Of a stretch of DNA of 54,595 nucleotides, positions 42,129 to 52,200 are shown piece after piece. A model generated the notes under the pieces. The model searched no databases and had not been told where the DNA came from. It worked only from the letters and a program-made list of their open reading frames with translations. A program made the position numbers and the translations under genes. The first letter of the stretch is position 1, and every line of letters starts with the position of its first letter. Where the stretch lies: NCBI RefSeq assembly GCF_002056795.1, contig NZ_CP020104.1:7905001-7959595 (forward strand). Direction: 5' to 3'. The stretch is from Spirosoma aerolatum. GTDB taxonomy: Bacteria > Bacteroidota > Bacteroidia > Cytophagales > Spirosomataceae.

Positions 42129-43745
42129 TTAAAAGTGATAATCGACTCCAAAACTCATCCCGGCCGTATTGGGCTGACTCTGCACCTGAGATTCCGATTG
42201 CGTACCTAACCCCAGAGCTGGCTGATACATCCCTGCCACCGAGGCCGACCACTGGCGCGTAGGCCGATACCGGAATCGGGCTCCCATGGCGGCTGCCAGC
42301 GATACAGGCCGATAAACACCATCTTTTGCCGTAATTTCCAGTTGGCTATCGACTGTATTGCGGATGAAAATATTGGTGATTATGCCACCCAGTAAGGCCA
42401 GACTAAGCTTTTTCTTTGGCCGCAACTGATACCCAACCTGAACCGGCACCTGCATGTACTGATAATCGTTGGTCAATACTTGCCGTATCTGGCCATTATA
42501 ACTGTTCTGGTAGGCTGAATTAGAGACATTCGCATAATTAGCCTGTGGAACTGCATACGCTAAATCACTCCGGTGAATGCTATTGCGAAGGGCATCGACA
42601 TACAGATTGCTGGAAGCTGAATTTTGTACAAATCCTGCCGACAAGGAAGCCGATGAAAATTGGGCTGGTGTTTCGAGGGTTGAGCGGCCAGCCAGATACC
42701 CAATGCCAGATTCGATTGACCAGCGTTCGGATAGTTGAACACCAGCACCAGCCTGATAGGCTACCGAGAAATTCGGGCTACTGCTCACATTTTGCTGACT
42801 CGTTGTTGAAGCCTTTATTGCATCCAGAGAAGCCGAACCCGCCGAAGCAACAGACGCCGACTTTATAGAGACCATCGGATTAAAAGAACCAGGCATAACA
42901 CTGGCCGAGGCCCAAACATCGCGGGATTTTTGTTTCGATTGCGCGATTTCCGGTTTCAGTTCAGGTTCAGCTGGCCGGAACCAGACAATCCGATGAATCT
43001 GACCAAATCCACGTAGGCGTAACGAACGACCGGAGAGTGGCTCAAAGGCGATGGACACAGTCGAATTAGCGGCATCTGCCTGCGTAACAATCGCCTGAGA
43101 AGCCACAACTGAGTTTATCGCTGCCTGTGCAGCGGCTGTCGTTACCGACATTCGGGGAGCTGTTCTTGCCTGGGCTAGCTGGCCTGTTTTCATCAGCAAC
43201 TCCGAACCGACTGAATTAGGCACTCGGGGTTTCGACGCAAGCGTAGCCAGTGCGTTATTCGCTGGATACGGCTTGAACGGAGATAGTTGTTGACGTCCAG
43301 ATTTGGCCACTGTTTTAGTGCCAGATTCCGTAGTAGTCTTTGAAACAGAAGCTACCGATTCTGGCAATTCAGTCGATGAGTTCGCTAGATCTGTCTGCTC
43401 AGCAGCCGTCGGCTCTTTGCTGACTGGCCTATTTGCTGGCCTTGCTGCCTGCTGTGCGATCGCGTTAGGATCATTCCTTTTGTAAGACAGATTATTTGAC
43501 GGTAATGTCTGAACAGCCCACCAGCCAAGCAGTAGCAAGGCCACAGTAGCTGCAATGCCAGTACTCCATACGAATGGTCGTGACGAAGCCAGGCCTGCTC
43601 CCCAAAGTGGGAGTATTTTGGTACTGTCAGGCTCATCTAACCGTCGCTCAATCGCATCCCATACCCGAGGGGGCGGTGTTTCAGCGGCTTCGTCGAATGC
43701 CTTTCGCCAAAAATTGTCCGGCATATTTTTTTCTAATTCGTCCAT
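42129..43745 (-). CDS. Anti-sigma-like N-terminus fused to an outer-membrane beta-barrel
   Basis: A 538-residue protein. Residues 1-55 are cytoplasmic in style (MDELEKNMPDNFWRKAF, EAAETPPPRVWDAIERRLDE), as in Bacteroidota anti-sigma-like membrane proteins. A single transmembrane helix follows at about 59-81 (VWSTGIAATVALLLLGWWAVQTL). A long Ala/Ser/Thr/Pro-rich linker leads to about residue 320. The last 200 residues look like an outer-membrane barrel of the PorT type: FSVAYQAGAGVQLSERWSIESGIGYLAG, QVPVQVGYQLRPKKKLSLALLGGI and the end MSFGVDYHF. If right, the polypeptide spans inner membrane, periplasm and outer membrane. The gene starts 11 bases after the ECF sigma stop, so it is the likely partner of that sigma factor. 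The ATG at 43745 is chosen over a TTG at 43760. Confidence 0.82.
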   Translation of the reverse strand: MDELEKNMPDNFWRKAFDEAAETPPPRVWDAIERRLDEPDSTKILPLWGAGLASSRPFVWSTGIAATVALLLLGWWAVQTLPSNNLSYKRNDPNAIAQQAARPANRPVSKEPTAAEQTDLANSSTELPESVASVSKTTTESGTKTVAKSGRQQLSPFKPYPANNALATLASKPRVPNSVGSELLMKTGQLAQARTAPRMSVTTAAAQAAINSVVASQAIVTQADAANSTVSIAFEPLSGRSLRLRGFGQIHRIVWFRPAEPELKPEIAQSKQKSRDVWASASVMPGSFNPMVSIKSASVASAGSASLDAIKASTTSQQNVSSSPNFSVAYQAGAGVQLSERWSIESGIGYLAGRSTLETPAQFSSASLSAGFVQNSASSNLYVDALRNSIHRSDLAYAVPQANYANVSNSAYQNSYNGQIRQVLTNDYQYMQVPVQVGYQLRPKKKLSLALLGGIITNIFIRNTVDSQLEITAKDGVYRPVSLAAAMGARFRYRPTRQWSASVAGMYQPALGLGTQSESQVQSQPNTAGMSFGVDYHF

Positions 43746-43756
43746 CTTTATTCTGT

Positions 43757-44311
43757 TCAACGTGGTCGTCCTTCAGCAGGATGGCCATCGGATTGTAGTT
43801 TCTGTTGCAATAGGCTTCTGGCGCGGGCAAATTGTGATTTTGATGTTCCTTCAGCTATGTCCAGCATCTCCGCAATTTCGGGATGGGTGTAGCCTTCAAT
43901 GGCATATAAGTTAAATACGGTTCGGCAACCGGGCGGAAGCTCCTGAATCAGTTGCAGCAGGTACTGGTAATTTAGTGTTGGAAGACTTTCATCGGCCTGT
44001 GGCAGCACTGGAGCCAGTTCCTGAACGTCGGTAGTATGCTCCCAGGGTTTTTGTTTTCGTATATGTTTTAAAGCCGTATTGATGACAACCCGTTTCAGCC
44101 AGGCTTCCAGAGGGCACTCGAACCGAAAGGAGTCGATATGACGGTAAATCTTTACAAAGGCATCCTGTAATATGTCTTCGGCTTCGTCAGGATCTTTTAC
44201 ATAACGTTTGCATACGACAAACAGCTTCCCGGCAAACCGCTCATAAAGCAGTCGCTGCATACTCCGGTCCTGTCGTCGGCAGCCTTCGACTAGTGCGTAA
44301 TCATCCTGCAT
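43757..44311 (-). CDS. ECF-type RNA polymerase sigma factor
   Basis: A 184-residue sigma-70 family factor of the extracytoplasmic-function group. Region 2 is YERFAGKLFVVCKRYVKDPDEAEDILQDAFVKIYRHIDSFR (about 23-63), followed by LEAWLKRVVINTALKHIRK. Region 4 is LIQELPPGCRTVFNLYAIEGYTHPEIAEMLDIAEGTSKSQFARARSLLQQ, a complete helix-turn-helix. It heads a seven-gene minus-strand operon whose second gene has an anti-sigma-like N-terminus. It is divergent from the sugar isomerase gene. Confidence 0.95.
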   Translation of the reverse strand: MQDDYALVEGCRRQDRSMQRLLYERFAGKLFVVCKRYVKDPDEAEDILQDAFVKIYRHIDSFRFECPLEAWLKRVVINTALKHIRKQKPWEHTTDVQELAPVLPQADESLPTLNYQYLLQLIQELPPGCRTVFNLYAIEGYTHPEIAEMLDIAEGTSKSQFARARSLLQQKLQSDGHPAEGRPR

Positions 44312-44398
44312 AGCAATGTTGACATCTCTAAGACCACATCGGGGTTGGAACGGTTGGAAGCGTACGTAAAAATTTCTTCTTTCTTGATTCCATTCAAT

Positions 44399-44432
44399 TT
44401 TGTCTGTAATTAGTACTCTGATCGTACCTTTG
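44399..44432 (+). promoter_or_regulatory. Bacteroidota-type promoter for the isomerase/cytochrome operon
   Basis: TTTG at 44399-44402 (-33) and TACCTTTG at 44425-44432 (-7, matching TAnnTTTG) are 22 bases apart, within the usual range. The -7 element is 25 bases upstream of the ATG at 44458. Confidence 0.7.
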
Positions 44433-44457
44433 ACCTGTTTTTACCTAAACCTTTTTT

Positions 44458-45315
44458 ATGAATCGTCGGGATGCCCTACGTTACACGGCTGGCCTGGGTC
44501 TGTCCATGCTTGCTTCTCCAGTTCTGCCACGGCCGATACCTGCTAAAGCTCGCTTCAAAATTGGTGCCTGCGACTGGTCTATCGGGCGAGCCGGTGATAT
44601 AAATGCTTTTGCAGTAGCCAAACAAATTGGGCTCGATGGCGTTCAGGTAAGCTTAAATACCTCGGCCGATCATGTTCACCTCCGCCAACCGGATAAACAG
44701 CGGGCCTATAAAGCGGCTGCTCAGAAAGCGGGCGTGGCCATTAGCGGGCTGGCCATCGGACTGTTGAACGAAATTCCCTACAAATCCGATCCTCGAACGG
44801 AGCAATGGGTACAGGATAGCGTCGATGTAGCCGATGCAGTAGGCGTTAAAAACGTTCTACTGGCGTTCTTCAACAATAACGACCTCCGAAATGACCCAAA
44901 AGGGATTCAGGTTGTTATTGAGCGGTTGAAAGCGGTGGCCCCAAAGGCTGAAAAAGCTGGTGTCGTTTTAGGTATCGAATCGTGGCTTTCGGCTCCCGAA
45001 CTCATGGCAATCATCGAAGCCGTTGGGTCACCGGCAATCAAAGTTTATTATGATGTTTGCAACTCATCCGTTCGCGGTTACAATATTTTTGAAGAAATTC
45101 GTGATCTGGGTAAAAACCGGATCTGTGAGTTCCATCTGAAAGAAAACGATCACTTGCTTGGTCAGGGTATAGTTGACCTGGCAAAAGTTCGGCAGGAACT
45201 GGATGCGATTGGCTATAAAGGCTGGTTGCAACTAGAAGGGGCGGTTCCCAAAGGCCAGCCCATACTTGAAAGTTATATCGAAAACAACAAGACAGTACGA
45301 TCGCTGTTTAGTTGA
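44458..45315 (+). CDS. Sugar phosphate isomerase/epimerase, twin-arginine-like exported
   Basis: A 285-residue protein. The N-terminus MNRRDALRYTAGLGLSMLASPVLPRP has the RR-D pattern of a twin-arginine signal. A TIM-barrel domain of the AP endonuclease 2/xylose isomerase type follows (IGACDWSIGR, GLDGVQVSL, VVLGIESWLSAPELMAIIE, KVYYDVCNSSVRGYNIFEEI, ICEFHLKENDHLLGQGIVDL, YKGWLQLEG). The Glu, Asp, His and Glu in these segments are the expected metal ligands. Such proteins epimerise or isomerise free or oxidised sugars in the periplasm. The next gene, 17 bases later, is a membrane-bound dehydrogenase-like cytochrome. Confidence 0.87.
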   Translation: MNRRDALRYTAGLGLSMLASPVLPRPIPAKARFKIGACDWSIGRAGDINAFAVAKQIGLDGVQVSLNTSADHVHLRQPDKQRAYKAAAQKAGVAISGLAIGLLNEIPYKSDPRTEQWVQDSVDVADAVGVKNVLLAFFNNNDLRNDPKGIQVVIERLKAVAPKAEKAGVVLGIESWLSAPELMAIIEAVGSPAIKVYYDVCNSSVRGYNIFEEIRDLGKNRICEFHLKENDHLLGQGIVDLAKVRQELDAIGYKGWLQLEGAVPKGQPILESYIENNKTVRSLFS

Positions 45316-45331
45316 TGAACCAAAAACATAC

Positions 45332-48300
45332 ATGAAAAAGCTGTTTTCGCTGAATCCATTTCCGGTTGTACTAACAACCGTTGGTTTTTTGACGCTGGCC
45401 GGTCAGAGCTTTCAGGTAACCAAATCCACTGACGATCTGCTGACTAAGATGCTAGACCCTACAATGGCTTCAGCGGTACTTGCCGATTCGAATACGCTCT
45501 ACCTCCCCGACGATCTGGAAGCTACCTTATGGGCCGAATCGCCCATGTTCCATAACCCAACGAACATGGACATTGACGCTAAAGGGCGGGTATGGATTAC
45601 AGAAGCAGTAAACTACCGGAAATTCAACAATAAACCCGAAGACCGGCTCAATCACCCCGATGGCGAACGGATTGTGATTCTGGAAGATAAAGATGGCGAT
45701 GGGAGGGCCGACGACAGTAAAGTCTTTGTGACCGATCCAGAGCTGGTTTCGCCACTGGGTATCGCTGTAATCGGTAATAAAGTAATTGTATCGGCGGCTC
45801 CCAATCTGGTGGCCTACAGCGATGAAGATGGCGACGATAAAGCCGATAAAAAGGAAGTGATGCTTATGGGCTTCGGGGGAATGGACCACGACCACTCGCT
45901 TCATGCTGTAGTGGCCGGGCCCGATGGAAAATACTACTTCAATTCCGGCAATGCGGGCCCTCACGTTGTATCGGATATTGATGGCTGGACCTTGCGCTCA
46001 GGTAGCATGTATACAGGCGGAACACCCCATAACAAACTGAATCACGGCAATCAGGTCAGCGACGATGGCCGAGTCTGGACGGGCGGGTTGGCGTTACGCA
46101 TCAACCCCGATGGTTCGAAGCTAAAGGTGATGGCGCATAACTTCCGCAATAATTACGAAACGGCCCTGGATTCATACGGCAATATGTGGCAAAATGACAA
46201 CGACGATGAGGTGGTCGCCTGCCGCACGAGTTGGCTAATGGAAGGAGGAAATGCCGGATTTTTCAGTGCCGACGGAACCCGGACCTGGAAAGCCGACCAG
46301 CGACCCGGCCAGCCGATCCCGGTTGCGCACTGGCATCAGCAGGACCCCGGCGTAATGCCAGTCGGCGATATCACAGGAGCAGGCTCACCAACGGGTATGG
46401 TCATGTACGAAGGTGATGAACTTGGGCCTCAATATCGGGGTATGCTGCTCAGCGCCGATGCTGGTCGGAACGTAATATTTGGGTACAGACCAGAGCCGCA
46501 GGGGGCAGGTTACAGAATGACGCGGACTGATTTGATCAGCTCTATGCCCGAAGTCGATGCCAATTATAAATGGAATGCAGCCACTACAGACACGCGTAAG
46601 TGGTTTCGCCCAAGCGATATAGCCGTTGGCCCTGACGGGGCTCTTTACATTGCCGATTGGTACGACCCGATTGTGGGTGGGCATCAGATGAAAGATCAGA
46701 AAGGATATGGCCGCATCTACCGGATCACACCCAAAGGCAAAAGGCTAAGAACGCCTAAACTGGATCTTACTACTACGCAGGGACAGATTACTGCTCTGCT
46801 CAGTCCAGCCGTGAATGTCAGAATGCTGGGTTTTGACGCCTTGCGGGCGCAGGGAGAAAAAGTGATTGAACCCGTTAAGGCGCTATTGTCTTCATCGAAT
46901 CAGTTTCATCGGGCGAGAGCTATTTTCCTATTGGCGCAACTAGGGGCGGAGGGGCAGTTTGAAGTCGAACGTCTTCTGAAAGCCGTTGATGCGCCTGTTC
47001 GGCTGGTAGCCTTGCGGGCACTACGAAGCATTACGCCCGAAAACTCAAAATCGATTCCGGCGCTAACGGCTTCGCAACGGGCCTTGCTTCCGCTGCTGGG
47101 CAACTTATCGACCGACCGAAGCCCGGCTGTTCGCCGGGAGGTAGCCATTGCGTTGCGCGATGTGCCCTACGACGAGTGTAAGTTCATGCTGCTTAACCTG
47201 GTAAAAGGCTATGACGGACAGGATCGCTGGTATCTGGATGCGCTCGGAAAAGCGGCCGACGGAAAAGAAGAAGCCTTGTTTTTCAATATTCGGCAGACTC
47301 TGCCCCAAAATCCTGCCGATTGGGATCAGCGAGCTGCCAATCTGGTCTGGGAATTACATCCACCATCAGCCGTACCGTTGTTGAAGAAGCGGGCAGAAAG
47401 TGCAACCCTTACGGCCGAAGCGCGCGAACAGGCCATCACGGCCCTGGCCTTCATTAAAACTGAACCGGCCGCCAGAGCGATGGTCGATCTGGCCAAATCG
47501 GCGGATAAAGATGTAGCTGCACAGGCTACGTATTGGCTGGAATTCCGAAAAGGGAACGACTGGGCCAAACTGCTGAACTGGGACGAAGTGATACCTGAAA
47601 AACCACAGGTATCGGTCGAGGAACAGAAGATGCTGGACAAACGCCAATTGTTGCTGGATGAAAGTCTGTCGGATACCGAAAAACGAAAACTAGTTATTTC
47701 AATGTCAAGGAATCCGGAAGGCGCCAAAGTGTTGGTCGGGTTAGCAGCTGATAAAAAACTATCGGACGATCTGATTAAAGCGGCTGGGCCCGGTATTCGG
47801 ACCAATCGAGATCAGACGGTGCGGACTATGGGCCGTGAATTCTTCCCGTTGAAACCAACCTTGCATCCTACACCATCGACGGCTACGTCGGATGAACCTG
47901 CACAGGCAGCCGAGGTGGCGCAGAACAAGCCTGCAGAAACTGAACCTGTCAAAACAGCACCCGTCTCTACTGTTCCGTTACAGGCACAGGCTACCGATCA
48001 GAATACGAATACAGAGAAAGTATCGGCTGTGTCAACTGAGACAGATGCCGACTCCCCTGTTGCCAAAGTGGCTATGTTAAGCGGTGATGCTAAAAAAGGG
48101 CAAACTGTGTTTAAAACTAGTTGTGCGACTTGCCACAAACACGGCCAGCTGGGAACGGATGTTGGCCCCGAACTCACTCAGATTCACCAGAAATTTGACA
48201 GAAACAGCCTGCTGGATGCCATTATGAATCCGAGCGCGGGTATTGCCTTCGGGTATGAGCCCTGGCTGATTACGACTAAAAAAGGTCAAACGTTTTACGG

Positions 48301-48487
48301 TTTTTTAGTGAGCGATGGCGATCAGTCGGTAGTTATTAAGGGGATTAAAGGCTATAAGCACACCATTCCAACCGACCAGATTTTTTCGCGTCGGCAATAC
48401 AAAACCAGCCTGATGCCTGACCCAAAAGCCTTGGGACTTAGCGATCAGCAACTGGCTGATTTAGCAGCGTTTTTATTGAAGCAGTAA
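45332..48487 (+). CDS. PVC-type heme-binding CxxCH protein with propeller and HEAT repeats
   Basis: A 1051-residue exported protein from the ATG at 45332 (signal MKKLFSLNPFPVVLTTVGFLTLAGQSF). The first half is a membrane-bound dehydrogenase-like beta-propeller: PTNMDIDAKGRVWITEAVNYR, DGDGRADDSKVFV, GGLALRINPDGSKLKVMAHNFRN and IAVGPDGALYIADWYDP. HEAT-like helices follow. Then comes a Thr/Pro/Ala/Glu-rich linker of about 60 residues, and a C-terminal cytochrome c module with CATCH (C931, C934, H935) and a distal Met candidate in NPSAGIAFGYEPW or later. The layout is that of planctomycete-type CxxCH proteins, which are also widespread in Bacteroidota and thought to oxidise sugars or other polyols. 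It follows the isomerase in the same operon. Confidence 0.88.
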   Translation: MKKLFSLNPFPVVLTTVGFLTLAGQSFQVTKSTDDLLTKMLDPTMASAVLADSNTLYLPDDLEATLWAESPMFHNPTNMDIDAKGRVWITEAVNYRKFNNKPEDRLNHPDGERIVILEDKDGDGRADDSKVFVTDPELVSPLGIAVIGNKVIVSAAPNLVAYSDEDGDDKADKKEVMLMGFGGMDHDHSLHAVVAGPDGKYYFNSGNAGPHVVSDIDGWTLRSGSMYTGGTPHNKLNHGNQVSDDGRVWTGGLALRINPDGSKLKVMAHNFRNNYETALDSYGNMWQNDNDDEVVACRTSWLMEGGNAGFFSADGTRTWKADQRPGQPIPVAHWHQQDPGVMPVGDITGAGSPTGMVMYEGDELGPQYRGMLLSADAGRNVIFGYRPEPQGAGYRMTRTDLISSMPEVDANYKWNAATTDTRKWFRPSDIAVGPDGALYIADWYDPIVGGHQMKDQKGYGRIYRITPKGKRLRTPKLDLTTTQGQITALLSPAVNVRMLGFDALRAQGEKVIEPVKALLSSSNQFHRARAIFLLAQLGAEGQFEVERLLKAVDAPVRLVALRALRSITPENSKSIPALTASQRALLPLLGNLSTDRSPAVRREVAIALRDVPYDECKFMLLNLVKGYDGQDRWYLDALGKAADGKEEALFFNIRQTLPQNPADWDQRAANLVWELHPPSAVPLLKKRAESATLTAEAREQAITALAFIKTEPAARAMVDLAKSADKDVAAQATYWLEFRKGNDWAKLLNWDEVIPEKPQVSVEEQKMLDKRQLLLDESLSDTEKRKLVISMSRNPEGAKVLVGLAADKKLSDDLIKAAGPGIRTNRDQTVRTMGREFFPLKPTLHPTPSTATSDEPAQAAEVAQNKPAETEPVKTAPVSTVPLQAQATDQNTNTEKVSAVSTETDADSPVAKVAMLSGDAKKGQTVFKTSCATCHKHGQLGTDVGPELTQIHQKFDRNSLLDAIMNPSAGIAFGYEPWLITTKKGQTFYGFLVSDGDQSVVIKGIKGYKHTIPTDQIFSRRQYKTSLMPDPKALGLSDQQLADLAAFLLKQ

Positions 48488-48496
48488 AACTTCAAT

Positions 48497-49078
48497 CTAC
48501 TTCACTTCATAGCCTAGCTTTTTCAGTTGTGAAGAAGTGAGGTTGAGGACGTTGACATCCAGCTTGATAGGAGAGAGGGGCGTATCGGTCGAGTCGGTTT
48601 TAACGGCTACGATAGCATCCACAACGTCCATCCCCTTAAAGACCTGGCCAAACACTGTGAACTTATCGTCGAGACGGTGTTCGCCTTTTTTGTTTTGCAC
48701 AATGTAGAACTGACAACCAGCCGAGAGTTTTTCAGGGTTGTTGTCACGTCCGGCCCCAACGGCCCCATAAATATGCCGGATGGCCGGTCTGAACTCAGGT
48801 TTCAGCAGGTAGGGTGAATCGGCAAAGCCAGCCGGTGTATCAGGACAACCACCCTGCGCTACAAAATTGTTGATAACACGGTTGAACGTAAGCGTATCCC
48901 AGTAGTTCTGATTCGCCAGCTTGATGAAACTTGCTTTATGGTTTGGCGTCTCATCATATAACCAGAAAAGAATCTCGCCCATATTCGTTTTGATCTGACC
49001 AACCGGATAGGTTTTCTCCTTAATAGGAGGCCCTGAAAATGAGACGAGATAAGTCAGCAGGAGTAAGAGTGGTGCCAT
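48497..49078 (-). CDS. Cyclophilin-type peptidyl-prolyl isomerase, exported
   Basis: A 193-residue protein with N-terminal signal MAPLLLLLTYLVSFSG. The cyclophilin core follows: GQIKTNMGEILFWLYDETPNHKASFIKLA, FNRVINNFVAQGGCP, a variable PDTPAGFAD segment, CQFYIVQNKKGEHRLDDKFTVFGQVFKGMDVVDAI. The key FxRV...F.xQGG motif is present (FNRVINNFVAQGG). It converges on the cytochrome gene with only 9 bases between the stop codons and no obvious terminator. Confidence 0.92.
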   Translation of the reverse strand: MAPLLLLLTYLVSFSGPPIKEKTYPVGQIKTNMGEILFWLYDETPNHKASFIKLANQNYWDTLTFNRVINNFVAQGGCPDTPAGFADSPYLLKPEFRPAIRHIYGAVGAGRDNNPEKLSAGCQFYIVQNKKGEHRLDDKFTVFGQVFKGMDVVDAIVAVKTDSTDTPLSPIKLDVNVLNLTSSQLKKLGYEVK

Positions 49079-49216
49079 CGAATGGAAAGTTCATGATCGG
49101 GTGAAGCTAAAGATACCTATTAAACCATTTCCTGCAAACCTGAATCATAGTACCAGACGTTGTGGAAAAGCAGAATAGCTTTCATCTATCCCAACAACCT
49201 ACATTCATCAGAAACC

Positions 49217-52200
49217 ATGCACGCGTACCTATCAGTTTTTTATATTCTTATTGCCATGGCCGCCACAGCGCAAAATCGCCTGCCCGACTACACCCGCGAC
49301 TGGAAACGAGCCGATTCGCTGGCAAGCAAGGGGTTGCCTAAATCGGCTCTGGAGATTGCCAACCGTATTTATAAAGAAGCTAAAGCGCAGAAGAACTACC
49401 AGCAGGTAGTGAAAGCATCGATAGCACGAACCGTTTTTCGGAGTTTCTCGGATGAAGATGCTTACAAAGAGATCATACACGCACTTGAGAGCGATATTGC
49501 TGATGTTCCTGAACCGGGTAAATCGGTTCTACAATCGGTTCGGGCAGGGATTTACTGGCAGTATTTCCAGCAAAATCGCTATAAATTCTACAATCGGACA
49601 ACGGTCAATACAGGGAATTCATCGTCAACTTCGTCGGGGGCGAACGATGATTTTACCTCCTGGGATGCCCGGCAACTGGTCGATGTGATCACGAAGGCGT
49701 ATCTGGCGTCGGTGCAACCCCACGAACTGTTGCAGAAAACCCCCATTACAGCCTACGAAGCCCTGCTGGAAAAAGGGGATGCCGATGCCCGACCGCTTCG
49801 CCCTACCTTGTATGACCTCCTGGCACACCGTGCCCTTGAGTTTTTTCAGAACACAGAGCCGGATTTACTAAAACCCGTTTTTCGCTTCGAACTGGATCAG
49901 CCTTCTTTTCTGGCTGGACCAGAGGTATTTACAAAGCTTACCATCCAAAGTCTGGACTCGTTGTCGGGGCGTTATCAGGCCTTACATATTTATCAGCAAT
50001 TGCTCGCGTTTCACCTGGTCGATGCCAATCCGAATGCGCTGGCCGATGCCGATGTTCTGCGGCTGGCCTTTGTGCATCGCTATAGTGTTGTGCCTGAGCG
50101 AGATTCGCTCTATCGGCAAACGCTCGAAAAGCAGATAGCCCGGTATAAAAACAGTGCTGCCGAAGCTGTATATGCCTATCAGTTCGCAGAATTTCTGGCG
50201 AATCATGGGGTTGTCAATCCGTTGTATGAGGGCGGTGGGTTGGGCGATAAGCCAGTGCAACCTAATAAATGGAATGCCAAACAAGCTGCCGACATCTGTC
50301 GGGATATTCGTAAACGTTTTCCACAAACACGAGCCGCTAAACAGGCCGATCAATTGCTGAGTCGGTTGGTCAGCTCCAACTATTCGGTACAGGTAGAGCA
50401 GGTAAATGTTCCGAATCAGCCGTTTCGGGCGCTCGTCAATTATCAGAATGTCAATAAACTTCTGTATCGGATTATCCGGTTGTCGGTGTCGGAGTTGCAG
50501 AATTATCGGGACTTGTATCGAAACGACGATCAACTGAAGAAACTCTATACGGCCTGGCAAAAACGTCCCGTTGTCACTGAATATACGATCAGCCTGCCCG
50601 ACGATGGCGACCTAAACAGCCATGCCATCGAAATGCCAATTATGGGCTTGCCGACGGGGCATTATATGCTACTGGCAACCAACGATAGTAAGTTTCAGGA
50701 CAAAATCGAGTCAGTTCAGTATGCTGCTTTCTCGGTCTCAACGCTTGGCTATATCGCTCAGCCCGTTAATGAGGAAAAACGGCTTCAGAAGATAGTTGTC
50801 ACCAATCGACTGACCGGGCAGCCACTAGCTGATGTACAGGTAAGCGTTGTCGGAGAGAATTCGCCTGCCCCCATTCCAGGGCGTCATCCGTCAAAAACGA
50901 ATGCCAATGGTTGGGTGGAAATGGTGCCAGGCGCTCAATCTCAGCAGAATAACTTTTATTACCTGATCGCATCGGGCAACGACACACTGCTATCGGAGCG
51001 GCAATATTATTATCGATATGCGTATGAGCGAAACGAGCCGAAAGCCCAAACCTATACGCAATTCTTTACCGATCGGGCCATCTACCGACCGGGCCAGCCC
51101 ATTTATGTAAAAGGGCTCTTGTATGAAGGAAAGAGCAATCTGTTTGATGTTGTTTCTGGTACTGATATTGCCGTAGAGTTTCGCGACCAGAATGGAGAGC
51201 GGATTGCCATGCAAACGCTGCGTACCAATGAGTTCGGCACGTTTAGCGCCAGCTTTACAGCACCTGTGGGACGGTTGACGGGTATGATGACGATACAGAC
51301 ATTGACCGGCTCGACTACTATTCGGGTAGAAGAATACAAGCGCCCAAGCTTCGAGGTGAAAATTAAGCCCATTACGCAGTCGTTCAAACTGGGCCAGACG
51401 GTAACTCTCTCGGCTGAAACCAAAACCTTTTCGGGGGCTGTTGTCGATGGAGCCGCAATACGCTATCGGGTGGTGCGTAAACTTCGTCCCCGCTGGGAGT
51501 GGTGGTATATGGCCCGGAACCTGAATCAAACCGAAATAGCGAATGGGTCGGCTCAAACCGATAATAAGGGTAACGTCACGATTACATTTCCGGCTACACC
51601 CGACCGGGAGCAGGCTCGGTCCACGAACCCCGTTTTTGATTTCGACGTAACCATCGACGTAACCGACCAGGCTGGCGAAACACGAACGGCTACTGAAACG
51701 CTTCACATCGGTTACTCAGCCTTACGGGCCGAATTGCGGATTCCAGCGCAGGTAGAGATCGAAAACGCAGCCCCATTTCCGCTACGGGTAACCAATCAGT
51801 CGGATCAGCCGGTTTCCGCAAAAGGCCAGCTTACGATTTATCGATTGCAACCACCTTCGCGCCTGTTGCGGAATCGGCTATGGAATCGCCCCGACCGGCA
51901 GTTGCTGAGTAAAGCCGAATTCGAAAAACTCTTCCCGAACGATCTGTTTGCCAATGAGGCCGATCCACGCACCTGGCCGAAAGGCGAAGTCGTTCAGCAA
52001 CAGTTAATCACCGCTCCGGCCGATTCGCTCATTAAACCTGCCCTAAATCGGTATACGCCCGGTGAATACGTTGCTGAACTAAAACTGACCGATTCGGCCG
52101 GAGAGGTTAGTCAGGAGCAAGTCTTTTTTGCGGTTGTAAACGACAGACAGCCCGTAGCTTCAGCCCGTATCGACGATTGGGTACAGGTTCGGAAGGCAAC

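Noticed and set aside
42118..42252. A longer N-terminus for the Cys-containing lipoprotein
   Set aside because: It would overlap the barrel-fusion gene and bury the lipobox signal; the ATG at 42117 gives a proper lipoprotein signal.
50990..51706. A 238-codon minus-strand frame
   Set aside because: It is antisense to the macroglobulin MG domains, which read well in the plus frame through this part.
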